From positions 1 through 32,587 of the forward strand of contig SKWO01000052.1 in the NCBI GenBank assembly GCA_007128895.1: a stretch of 32,587 nucleotides of DNA. The letters run 5' to 3'. This stretch comes from Gammaproteobacteria bacterium. GTDB lineage: Bacteria > Pseudomonadota > Gammaproteobacteria > SKWO01. The position numbers were made by a program, and so were the translations under genes. Below are positions 1-7,017 of the stretch, piece after piece (position 1 is the stretch's first letter; every line of letters begins with the position of its first letter). A model generated the notes under the pieces. That model did no database searches. It saw nothing but the letters and a program-made list of their open reading frames with translations, and was not told the origin of the DNA.

Positions 1-186
1 GAAGTGGGGGTTGATTTCCCAGTCCGGCTCGTCGATCCAGCCGATGTGGATGGCGCCGACCGGGTGGCCGACAAAGAGGAACTCCATGCCCGAACGCACG
101 TCGATGAGTACCGCACGCGGGTCGTCCTGCAGCAGCTGCCACGCTGCCTTCGGGTGCAGCTCCTGGACTGCTTCACGATGACTCAT
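1..186 (-). CDS. rhodanese-like domain protein (3' end outside window)
   Basis: Only the first 62 codons are visible; the frame runs open to base 1. The translation starts MSHREAVQEL and contains LIDVRSGMEF and GHPVGAIHI, the opening strand-helix pattern of a single rhodanese domain. The catalytic cysteine loop would lie beyond the window, so activity cannot be judged. The ATG at 184-186 is preceded by AAGGA at a good distance, which fixes the start. Rhodanese proteins carry sulfur as a cysteine persulfide. The gene diverges from a TtcA-family tRNA thiolase gene, so supplying sulfur for tRNA thiolation is a reasonable inference, not shown. A 16-bp palindrome sits directly upstream. Confidence 0.8.
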   Translation of the reverse strand, partial: MSHREAVQELHPKAAWQLLQDDPRAVLIDVRSGMEFLFVGHPVGAIHIGWIDEPDWEINPHF

Positions 187-194
187 ATTATTTC

Positions 195-210
195 CTTATG
201 CATGCATAAG
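195..210. promoter_or_regulatory. 16-bp perfect palindrome between divergent genes (possible operator)
   Basis: CTTATGCATGCATAAG is a perfect palindrome. It overlaps the ribosome-binding region of the rhodanese gene on the minus strand and lies in the 86-bp spacer shared with the divergent ttcA-like gene. Its position suits an operator for a dimeric regulator of one or both genes. I do not recognise the regulator; the ATGCAT half-site recalls, but does not match, Rrf2/NsrR-type sites. Confidence 0.4.
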
Positions 211-258
211 CTGTTTAAATGATAGCACGGCAGTGCGCCACGGCAAGCCGTTTCGCGG

Positions 259-264
259 TAAACT
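259..264 (+). promoter_or_regulatory. candidate -10 hexamer of the ttcA-like gene
   Basis: TAAACT matches the sigma-70 -10 consensus at four of six bases and ends 8 nt before the ATG at 273. No Shine-Dalgarno sequence is present in that gap. A transcript starting about 7 nt after the hexamer would begin at or next to the start codon. No convincing -35 is seen. Confidence 0.35.
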
Positions 265-272
265 GCGCCCCC

Positions 273-1031
273 ATGAAAGAGCGTGATAGCCTGAAACCGC
301 CCAAAAGCCTGCTGCGTGCCTGTGGACGTGCGATCGCCGACTACGGCATGATCCGCGACGGCGACCGCATCCTGCTCGGCCTCTCCGGCGGCAAGGACTC
401 GCTTGCGTTGCTGCACATCCTGCGCCACTTTCAACGCCATGCCCCGATCCGCTTCCACGTCGCCGCGCTGACCGTCGATCCGATGATCGACGGTTTCGAT
501 CCATCGGTGCTCAAACCGTACCTGGCGGGGCTCGGGGTCGAGTACCACTACATCGCCCAGCCGATCGCCGAGCAGGCTGAGCGGCACATGGAGAAGGACT
601 CCTTCTGCGCCTTCTGCTCGCGCATGAAGCGCGGCATCATGTACACCACCTGTCGCAAGGAGGGCTTCAACGTGCTGGCACTGGCGCAGCACCTCGACGA
701 CCTGGCCGAGAGCTTCCTGATGTCGGCCTTCCACCGTGGCCAGCTGCGCACGATGAAAGCGTGCTACCGGAACGACGCCGACGATGTGCGGGTGATTCGA
801 CCGCTGGTCTATGCGCGCGAGCGGCAGACCGCCGACTTTGCCGCCAGCGCCGCGCTGCCGGTGGTACCGGACAACTGCCCGGCCTGCTTCTCGATGCCGA
901 CCGAGCGCGAGCACTTCAAGGCGCTGCTGGCGGACGAGGAGCGCCGCAGCAAGACCCTCTTTCGCAACCTGCTCAGCGCCATGCGTCCGCTGATCGCCGA
1001 GGGCAGCGAGGAGGCCGGGCGGTCGGCATGA
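273..1031 (+). CDS. ttcA: TtcA-family tRNA 2-thiocytidine synthetase (PP-loop ATPase)
   Basis: 252 aa from the ATG at 273; an upstream in-frame start would add 18 residues unlike the family. The PP-loop SGGKDS is at residues 38-43 and binds ATP to adenylate the tRNA base. C112-x-x-C115, within FCAFCSRMKRG, matches the CxxC that holds the iron-sulfur cluster in TtcA. A second pair, C202/C205 in NCPACF, sits where E. coli TtcA has its third cluster cysteine. TtcA thiolates cytidine 32 of certain tRNAs. The protein is shorter than E. coli TtcA (about 311 aa), mainly at the ends, so it may be a TtcA-like paralogue rather than the orthologue. A divergent rhodanese gene could supply sulfur. The stop overlaps the next gene by 4 bp (ATGA). 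Confidence 0.75.
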   Translation: MKERDSLKPPKSLLRACGRAIADYGMIRDGDRILLGLSGGKDSLALLHILRHFQRHAPIRFHVAALTVDPMIDGFDPSVLKPYLAGLGVEYHYIAQPIAEQAERHMEKDSFCAFCSRMKRGIMYTTCRKEGFNVLALAQHLDDLAESFLMSAFHRGQLRTMKACYRNDADDVRVIRPLVYARERQTADFAASAALPVVPDNCPACFSMPTEREHFKALLADEERRSKTLFRNLLSAMRPLIAEGSEEAGRSA

Positions 1032-1966
1032 GCATGGCACTGGGGCTGTTGCACCTGAGCGCCCGCCTGCCGTGGCGCCTCAACCGTGGGCTGGCGGCGC
1101 TGGTCGGCGGCCTGCTCTATCGACTGCCCAACCGTGAGCGGGCGATCGCCCGCACCAACCTGCGCCTCTGCTTTCCCGAGCTGGATGAGCGCCAGCACGA
1201 GGCGTTGCTGCGCGATGCGCTGCTGGAGACAGCGCGCACCGGCCTTGAGTTGGGCCGCTTCTGGTTCGCGCCGCTGAACGAGGTGCTTGGCATGATCCGC
1301 GAGGTGCGTGGTGAGGCGGCCGTCGAGGCGGCGATGGCGGCCGGGCGTGGTGTGATCATTGCGGCACCGCACCTGGGCAACTGGGAGCTGGTCGGCCTCT
1401 ACTGCAGCCGGCGCTACGCCATGACCAGCCTCTACCGCCCGCCGCGTCGTGTCGCGCTGGATGCGCCGATCCGCACCGCGCGCGAGCGGGCCGGCGCACG
1501 GTTGGTGCCGACCGATATCCACGGTGTGCGTGCGTTGCGTGCCACCCTTGGCGAGGGGCGCATGATCGGGATCCTGCCGGACCAGGACCCGGGCGCCAGC
1601 GGCAGCGCCTTTGCCCCCTTCTTCGGCCAGCCGGCCCGCACCATGCTGCTGCTTTCGCGGCTGGCGGCCAAGAGTGGCGCACCGGTCTTCCTGACCTGGG
1701 CGCAGCGGCACGGGGACGGCTTTGTGCTGCACTTCGAACGTGCCGAGGCGGCCGTGGCCGAGCGCGACGGGGTGGTCGCCGCCACGGCGCTCAACCACGC
1801 CGTCGAAGGCTGCGTGCGTCAGGCTCCGGCGCAGTATCAGTGGTGTTACCAGCGCTTCAAGGCGCAGCCGGACGGGCTGCCGTCGCCCTACCCGGATCGA
1901 CTGCGGCTGAAGAAGCGCCTGCGCCGCCTGCGCAAGCGGCTGCGTCGACTGAAGGGTCAGTCGTAG
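1028..1966 (+). CDS. lipid A late acyltransferase, LpxL/HtrB family
   Basis: 312 aa from the ATG at 1028, which overlaps the ttcA-like stop, so the two genes are translationally coupled. The catalytic HX4(D/E) motif is H115-LGNW-E120, within APHLGNWELVG. A later GILPDQDPG segment and the ending QYQWCYQRFK are family hallmarks. LpxL-type enzymes transfer an acyl chain from acyl-ACP to lipid A precursors at the inner face of the cytoplasmic membrane. The C-terminus is unusually basic (about residues 290-309, repeats of RLRKRLRRL type), which could help bind phospholipid headgroups. Whether it is LpxL, LpxM or LpxP cannot be told from sequence alone. The last 10 bp overlap the 3' end of a convergent paralogue, leaving no room for a terminator. 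Confidence 0.88.
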   Translation: MSMALGLLHLSARLPWRLNRGLAALVGGLLYRLPNRERAIARTNLRLCFPELDERQHEALLRDALLETARTGLELGRFWFAPLNEVLGMIREVRGEAAVEAAMAAGRGVIIAAPHLGNWELVGLYCSRRYAMTSLYRPPRRVALDAPIRTARERAGARLVPTDIHGVRALRATLGEGRMIGILPDQDPGASGSAFAPFFGQPARTMLLLSRLAAKSGAPVFLTWAQRHGDGFVLHFERAEAAVAERDGVVAATALNHAVEGCVRQAPAQYQWCYQRFKAQPDGLPSPYPDRLRLKKRLRRLRKRLRRLKGQS

Positions 1967-2880
1967 GGGGAGGGCTCGCCGTTCGGGCGGGTCTTGAACA
2001 GGCGCAGGGTCCACATGTACTGGCGCGGGTCGCGTCGTACCATCCGTTCCAGCTCCTGGTTCATCCGTTCACTGCCGGCCTGCTCGTCATCGGTCGGGTA
2101 GTCGGTCAGGGGTGGGTCGATGGTGACGCGATAGGTGCCGGTGGCAGGGTCGAGGCGGGTCATGCAGGGCAGGATGGTCGCCCCGGTGACCCGTGCCAGA
2201 CGTGGCAGGGCGGTGATGGTGGCAGTGGGGAGACCGAAGAAGGGGAGGAAGCGCCACTCACTGCCGCGCACATGGCTCAGGTCCTCGTCCGGCAGGTAGT
2301 AGAAGGCGGCGCCGTGCTTGATCGCGCGGATGATCGGTCGTAGCCCTTCGTCGCGCGTATGCAGGTGCCCCCGGAAGCGGGTGCGCCCCCGCCAGACCAG
2401 TCGGTCGGCCAGCGGATTTTTCATCCGCTTGACCAGGCCGACCGCAGCGAAGCGGCGGCTGATCGCCAGGGCGCCGAAGTCGAGCGCGACGCTGTGGCCG
2501 GTGAGCAGGATCACCGGTTGGCCGGCCTCGACACAGCGCCTCAGGTGCGTCTCGCCCTCGACCATCAGCAGCCGCTCCAGTGCCGCTTCGCTGCGCCACC
2601 AGAGCAGACCGTAGTCGGCCACGGCGCACGCCATGGTGGCTAGGTTGTCGCGCAGCAGCGCCTCGCGCCATGCCGCGCTCTGTTCGGGGAAGGCCAGCGC
2701 CAGGTTGGTGCGCGCGATGCGCACGCGCCGGTTGTTGCTGCGCCGGTAGAGCGTGGCCACGCCGCGTGCGGTGGCATGGCGCAGCCGCCACGGCAGGCGC
2801 AGGAAGAGGCGGTAGAGGCCGAGCGCCAGCCATAGCGGCCAGTGGCGTGGGGCGGTCAGGGAGGCAGGCGAGCGGCTCAT
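1957..2880 (-). CDS. lipid A late acyltransferase, LpxL/LpxM family (second copy)
   Basis: 307 aa. The HX4D catalytic motif is H129-SVAL-D134 in TGHSVALDFG. FYYLPDEDL and the end PRQYMWTLRLFKTRPNGEPSPYD-like stretch fit the family. An N-terminal hydrophobic stretch (about residues 15-30) fits membrane attachment. It probably adds the other secondary acyl chain of lipid A, next to the convergent paralogue at 1028-1966; that division of labour is inference. The start overlaps the stop of the upstream fructosamine-kinase-like gene by 4 bp, so the two form an operon. The 3' end overlaps the convergent acyltransferase by 10 bp. Confidence 0.88.
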   Translation of the reverse strand: MSRSPASLTAPRHWPLWLALGLYRLFLRLPWRLRHATARGVATLYRRSNNRRVRIARTNLALAFPEQSAAWREALLRDNLATMACAVADYGLLWWRSEAALERLLMVEGETHLRRCVEAGQPVILLTGHSVALDFGALAISRRFAAVGLVKRMKNPLADRLVWRGRTRFRGHLHTRDEGLRPIIRAIKHGAAFYYLPDEDLSHVRGSEWRFLPFFGLPTATITALPRLARVTGATILPCMTRLDPATGTYRVTIDPPLTDYPTDDEQAGSERMNQELERMVRRDPRQYMWTLRLFKTRPNGEPSPYD

Positions 2881-3776
2881 CGGAGTTCGGCCAGCAGCCG
2901 CTGCACCATCTGCCCGGCCTGTGTGCCGTAGCCACCGCCGAAGAGATGGTGGTGGTTGAGCACATGGTAGAGGTTGTACAGATCGCGCCGTACCCGGTAG
3001 CCGGGGTCGCGCGGCAGTACGGCGTCGTAGGCGGCATAGAAGGCCGGGGGAAAGCCACCGAAGAGTTCGGTCATGGCCAGGTCGGCCTCGCGGTCACCGT
3101 GGTAGCTGGCCGGGTCGAAGAGCACCGGTTCACCGGCGCAGGTGGCGGCATTGCCGCCCCAGAGGTCGCCGTGCAGCAGGGCGGGGTGGGGGCGGTAGTC
3201 GGTGAAGAAGTGGTCGAGTTCGGCCATCAGGCGCTGTAGCGGATCGAGGATGGGGGTCAGTCCGTCGCGGTGTGCCAGCTGCCATTGGTGGCCGAGGCGC
3301 TGCTCGCGGTAGAAGCGGACCCAGCCATCGGCGAATCCGTTGGGTTGCGGCGTGGTGCCGATGAAGTTGTCCTGGGCCCAGCCGAACCGTTCGCGCTGTC
3401 TGCTGTGCAGGCGGGCGAGGGCGTGGCCGAGCTGGGTTGCGGTGCCCTGGTCAAGTGGGGCGAGGGGCAGGTACTCCAGGATCAGCCAGGCTGTCTTGTC
3501 GACGACCAGCGTGGCCAGTGGGCGCGGCACGCGCACCGAGCCGTCCTCGTGGAGCGCGTGCAGCGCCTCCTGCTCGGCCTCGAGCAGGGCCAGACGGTCG
3601 GCCCGGTTGCTCTTGGCGAAGAGGTCGCCACGTGAACTTTCCAGCCGCCAGGCGTGGTGGATGCAGCCGCCGCTTACCGTGGTGGCGCGGTGGAGGGTCA
3701 GCGGCGTGCCGAGTTGCCGACCGAGCGCGACGGCAAGCGCCGACCAGTCTTCTGTGGAGTCGCGTTTCAGGCCCAT
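2877..3776 (-). CDS. fructosamine kinase family protein
   Basis: 299 aa from the ATG at 3774-3776; an upstream in-frame ATG at 3824 would add residues unlike the family. The catalytic loop HGDLWGGN is at 202-209 (base D204), and a metal-binding FDPASYHGDREADLAM follows from 219. GGCIHHAW near 36-43 forms the nucleotide loop. This fold phosphorylates ketoamines (fructosamine-3-kinase family), a repair of glycated proteins; bacterial members may act on free ribulosamines or related sugars. The gene overlaps the downstream acyltransferase by 4 bp, so both should be made from one transcript, though no functional link is obvious. There is no Shine-Dalgarno sequence, but a -10-like TAGAAT lies 11 nt upstream. 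Confidence 0.85.
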   Translation of the reverse strand: MGLKRDSTEDWSALAVALGRQLGTPLTLHRATTVSGGCIHHAWRLESSRGDLFAKSNRADRLALLEAEQEALHALHEDGSVRVPRPLATLVVDKTAWLILEYLPLAPLDQGTATQLGHALARLHSRQRERFGWAQDNFIGTTPQPNGFADGWVRFYREQRLGHQWQLAHRDGLTPILDPLQRLMAELDHFFTDYRPHPALLHGDLWGGNAATCAGEPVLFDPASYHGDREADLAMTELFGGFPPAFYAAYDAVLPRDPGYRVRRDLYNLYHVLNHHHLFGGGYGTQAGQMVQRLLAELR

Positions 3777-3787
3777 GATGGAGCGGA

Positions 3788-3793
3788 ATTCTA
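3788..3793 (-). promoter_or_regulatory. candidate -10 hexamer of the fructosamine-kinase/acyltransferase operon
   Basis: On the minus strand this reads TAGAAT, five of six matches to TATAAT, and ends 11 nt before the ATG. A start site 6-7 nt downstream would leave a leader of about 4 nt, which agrees with the absence of a ribosome-binding site. The -35 region is weak. Confidence 0.35.
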
Positions 3794-3912
3794 CTCTGCG
3801 CCGCCCGGTTATGCACATCGGCACGACAAATCATGGAGTTGGCTGCGAGAGGTGTCCAGACATTTGCATGATCCGGGGTTTTCTTTGCAAGATAATGTTT
3901 ATTCAGGGTTAA

Positions 3913-3942
3913 TTGACATGAACAAAAGATGAACAATATAAC
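3913..3942 (+). promoter_or_regulatory. sigma-70 promoter candidate upstream of priA
   Basis: A perfect -35 TTGACA (3913-3918) and a -10 TATAAC (3937-3942, five of six) are separated by 18 bp in an AT-rich stretch (about 3880-3942) that stands out from the GC-rich surroundings. The predicted start near 3949 gives a leader of about 185 nt before priA. This is the best promoter match in the window. The gene-free stretch 3777-4133 holds this promoter, the DnaA boxes and one small stem-loop; I see no gene in it. Confidence 0.6.
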
Positions 3943-3985
3943 GGTCATGCCGTGGTGGCGGGCACTTGGCCCGCTTTTCCCGCCG

Positions 3986-4020
3986 CTGTCCACAGGGTTA
4001 TCCACAGGCGCTGGGGATAA
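3986..4020 (+). promoter_or_regulatory. cluster of DnaA-box-like 9-mers upstream of priA
   Basis: TTATCCACA at 3998-4006 is a perfect DnaA box. CTGTCCACA at 3986-3994 differs from it at two positions, 12 bp upstream. TGGGGATAA at 4012-4020 is TTATCCCCA on the other strand, one mismatch. The cluster sits just downstream of the predicted priA start site, beside an AT-rich stretch. DnaA binding here could repress or tune priA. It is not the usual oriC context, since no dnaA, dnaN or mnmG is nearby. Confidence 0.55.
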
Positions 4021-4038
4021 GGACGAATCACCTCGTCC
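4021..4038 (+). other. small stem-loop in the priA leader
   Basis: GGACGA, a 6-nt loop, and TCGTCC form a 6-bp hairpin directly after the DnaA-like boxes. No T-tract follows, so it is not a typical intrinsic terminator. Its role is unknown. Confidence 0.3.
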
Positions 4039-4133
4039 TCTCCGAGGGTTAGCGCACGCAATGAAGAATTGGGTTGAACGATGGCCGCCAAGTGACAGGG
4101 CCAAACGGTCGGCTATCGGGTAGAGTAGGCCGT

Positions 4134-6320
4134 ATGGATTCATGCATCCTTCGCGTCGCGATCCCGTCACCGCTGCGCCGCTTCTTCGACTATCTGCCCC
4201 CGGCGGCGCAGCCCGACGTCGCGGTCGGTTGCCGGGTCTGGGTGCCGTTCGGACGCACGCGGCAAGTCGGCGTGGTTGCCGCCGTGGCCGACCGCAGCGA
4301 GCTGCCACCGGAACGGCTGCGCCGGGTCGAGGCGGTGATCGACCCGACTCCGGTGCTGCCACCCTCGGTAACGGCGCTGCTGTACTGGGCGGCCGGCTAC
4401 TACCACCACCCGCCGGGGGAGGTGTGGCAGGCGGCGCTACCGGTGGCGCTGCGTCGAGGCGAGGTGTTGCGTCCGCCGCGCATCACCCGCTGGCAATTGA
4501 GCGAGGCGGGGCGCGCAGTCGATCCGGCGACCTTGGCGCGGGCACCGCGCCAGGCCGCGTTGCTGGCGCGACTGGCCGCCTTTCCCGACGGCGCCGGTAG
4601 CGACGAGCTGGCCGGTGAGGGGGATTGGCGCGGCGCCTTGCGTACCCTCTGCGACAAAGGCTGGGTGGTGCCGATCGAGGGCGCGGCGGTGGTGGCGACG
4701 GCAGCGCAGCCCGGCCACCCGCTCAATCCGGAACAGCAGCGGGCGGTCGATGCGATCGGCGCCGGGCTGGGCGGTTTTGCCGCCTTCCTGCTCGAGGGGA
4801 TCACCGGCAGTGGCAAGACCGAGGTCTACCTCCATGTGGTCGAACGGGTCCTGGCCGCGGGGCATCAGGTGCTGGTGCTGGTGCCGGAGATCGGTCTGAC
4901 GCCGCAGCTGGTCGCGCGTTTTCGTCGCCTCGGTGCGCCGCTGGCGCTGCTCCACTCCGACCTTGCCTCTGGCGAGCGGCTGGCGGCGTGGCAGGCGGCC
5001 GCCGACGGCAGTGCCCGGATCGTGATCGGCACCCGCTCGGCCGTCTTCACCCCGCTGCCGCGGTTGGGGCTGGTGATCATCGACGAGGAGCACGACGCCT
5101 CGCTCAAACAGCAGGAGGGCTTTCGCTATTCGGCACGCGATGTCGCGGTGTGGCGGGCGCGCCAGTGCGCGGTGCCGGTGGTGCTGGGCAGCGCCACCCC
5201 GTCGCTGGAATCGCTGGCCAACGCCGAGGCGGGGCGCTACCACCTGCTCCACCTGCCGCAACGGGCCGGCGGCGCCAGCTCACCGACGCTGCGGGTGGTC
5301 GACATGCGCGGCCTGTCGGTGCGTGAACCGCTGGCGCCGGCGCTGGAGACGACCATGCGCGAGCACCTGCAGGCAGGCGGCCAGGTGCTGCTCTTTCTCA
5401 ATCGGCGTGGCTTTGCGCCGGTGCAGATGTGTGGGGGGTGCGGCTGGGTCGGCGAGTGCCGCCGCTGCGATGCGCGCCTGACCCTGCACCGGCGCGAGCA
5501 CCGGCTGCGCTGCCACCACTGCGGTGCCGAGCAGCGGGTGCCGGAGCAGTGCCCGACCTGCGGCAGCAGCGAACTGGTGCTGCTCGGCCACGGTACCGAA
5601 CGCATCGAGGCGCTGCTGCAGGAGCGCTTTGCCGACCACGTGATCCTGCGTATCGACCGTGACAGCACCCGCCGGCGGGGTGCGTTGGAGGGGCTGCTGG
5701 CACAGGCGCAGGCGGGGCACGGTGAGATCCTGCTCGGTACCCAGATGGTCGCCAAGGGCCACCACTTCCCCGGCGTGACCCTGGTTGCCGTGCTGGACGC
5801 CGATCAGGGGCTTTTCAGTGCCGATTTTCGTGCCCCGGAGCGGCTGGCTCAGTTGATCGTCCAGGTGGCCGGGCGGGCCGGGCGAGCGGAGCGACCCGGC
5901 GAGGTGGTGATCCAGAGCCGCCAGCCGGCCCACCCCTTCTGGTCGCGTCTGCTCGAAGGCGGCTACCGGCGGGTCGCTGCCGACGAGCTGGCCGAGCGCC
6001 GCGCCGCCTGCTGGCCACCGGCCAGCCTGCTCGCCCTGCTGCGGGCCGAGGCGACCGGACAGGCCGCCCCGCTCGCCTTTCTCGAACAGGCGGCCCGGCT
6101 GGCGCGCCAGATCGGCCACGACGGCGTCGATCTGATGGGGCCGCTGCCCGCCCCGATGGAGCGGCGCGCCGGCCGCTACCGGGCGCAGCTCTTGCTGCAG
6201 GCGACCCGGCGCAGCGATCTGCACCGTCTGCTCGCGGCGTTGGCGCCGGCCCTGGAGGGGCTGGCCGAGGGGCGCCGGGTACGCTGGTCGCTCGATGTCG
6301 ATCCGCTGGAGCTGTTCTGA
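4134..6320 (+). CDS. priA: primosomal protein N' (replication restart helicase PriA)
   Basis: 728 aa, normal for PriA (E. coli about 732). The start at 4134 gives MDSCILRVAIPSPLRRFFDY, matching the family's N-terminal DNA-binding domain; a TTG start at 4074 was rejected. Walker A TGSGKT is at 224-229 and the DEAH-type box D317-E-E-H320. A zinc-binding insert holds eight cysteines from C433 (CGGCGWVGECRRC) to about residue 475. Motif V/VI-like GTQMVAKGHHFPG and QVAGRAGRAERPG are intact. PriA is a 3'-5' DNA helicase that recognises stalled forks and reloads DnaB. The leader carries a strong promoter and DnaA boxes. A methyltransferase gene starts on the base after the stop codon, so the two are co-transcribed. 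Confidence 0.97.
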   Translation: MDSCILRVAIPSPLRRFFDYLPPAAQPDVAVGCRVWVPFGRTRQVGVVAAVADRSELPPERLRRVEAVIDPTPVLPPSVTALLYWAAGYYHHPPGEVWQAALPVALRRGEVLRPPRITRWQLSEAGRAVDPATLARAPRQAALLARLAAFPDGAGSDELAGEGDWRGALRTLCDKGWVVPIEGAAVVATAAQPGHPLNPEQQRAVDAIGAGLGGFAAFLLEGITGSGKTEVYLHVVERVLAAGHQVLVLVPEIGLTPQLVARFRRLGAPLALLHSDLASGERLAAWQAAADGSARIVIGTRSAVFTPLPRLGLVIIDEEHDASLKQQEGFRYSARDVAVWRARQCAVPVVLGSATPSLESLANAEAGRYHLLHLPQRAGGASSPTLRVVDMRGLSVREPLAPALETTMREHLQAGGQVLLFLNRRGFAPVQMCGGCGWVGECRRCDARLTLHRREHRLRCHHCGAEQRVPEQCPTCGSSELVLLGHGTERIEALLQERFADHVILRIDRDSTRRRGALEGLLAQAQAGHGEILLGTQMVAKGHHFPGVTLVAVLDADQGLFSADFRAPERLAQLIVQVAGRAGRAERPGEVVIQSRQPAHPFWSRLLEGGYRRVAADELAERRAACWPPASLLALLRAEATGQAAPLAFLEQAARLARQIGHDGVDLMGPLPAPMERRAGRYRAQLLLQATRRSDLHRLLAALAPALEGLAEGRRVRWSLDVDPLELF

Positions 6321-6977
6321 ATGGCGTGTCCGGTCTGCGACGGAGCCCGCTTGCGCCCCTTCATGCAGGTCGACGGTCGCGACTACTGGCGCTGTGACGA
6401 CTGCCTGGCCACGTTGCTGGAGCCGGCCCAGCGACCGACCCTCGAGGCCGAGCGCCGGGAGTACCGGCTCCACCGTAACCCCCCGGACGACCCCGGCTAC
6501 CGGCGCTTTCTGGGACGGTTGGTCGTGCCGCTGCTGGCCCGCCTGGCACCGGGGAGTGAGGGCCTCGACTACGGCTGCGGCCCCGGTCCGGCGCTGGCCG
6601 CGATGGTGGTGGCGGCAGGCCACCGGATGGCACTCTACGACCCCTGCTTTGCGCCGGACTCGACGGTATTGGCGCGCCGCTACGACTTCATTACCTGCAC
6701 CGAGGTCATCGAGCACTTTCACCGGCCGGCGGCCGAGTTTGCCCGGCTCGATGCACTGCTGCGCCCCGGCGGCCTGCTGGCGGTGATGACCTGCCTGCAG
6801 GACGATGATCGCCGCTTTGCCGGCTGGCACTACCGGCGCGACCCGACCCACGTCGTCTTCTACCGCGAGGCGACCCTGCGCCGTATCGCCGCGCGGCACG
6901 GCTGGCAGTGCGACTTCCCGGCGCGCAACGTCGCCTTTTTTCGCCGGGGCGTGTCACCGGTGGCCGGTTCGGGATAG
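6321..6977 (+). CDS. class I SAM-dependent methyltransferase with N-terminal zinc ribbon
   Basis: 218 aa, starting immediately after the priA stop. Two CxxC pairs (C3/C6 and C25/C28) look like a small zinc ribbon. The SAM-binding motif I is DYGCGPG at 83-89, followed by FITCTEVIEHF and LLRPGGLLAVMT, typical of the Methyltransf_12/23 type. The substrate is not predictable. It sits between priA and argS, a position empty in Pseudomonas aeruginosa as I recall it. Its dependence on the priA transcript is likely from the zero spacing. The end contains TAGAAT (6975-6980), a possible -10 for argS. Confidence 0.85.
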   Translation: MACPVCDGARLRPFMQVDGRDYWRCDDCLATLLEPAQRPTLEAERREYRLHRNPPDDPGYRRFLGRLVVPLLARLAPGSEGLDYGCGPGPALAAMVVAAGHRMALYDPCFAPDSTVLARRYDFITCTEVIEHFHRPAAEFARLDALLRPGGLLAVMTCLQDDDRRFAGWHYRRDPTHVVFYREATLRRIAARHGWQCDFPARNVAFFRRGVSPVAGSG

Positions 6978-7017
6978 AATGTTGGCCCCTTGATCCACTC
7001 TCTGCAGGAAGCCGGCC

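Noticed and set aside
3913-4020. Chromosomal replication origin
   Set aside because: DnaA boxes and AT-rich DNA are present but only three boxes, and no dnaA, dnaN, mnmG or rpmH nearby; control of priA is simpler.
4074-4133. TTG start for a longer PriA
   Set aside because: The extra 20 residues do not look like PriA, while the ATG at 4134 matches the family N-terminus.
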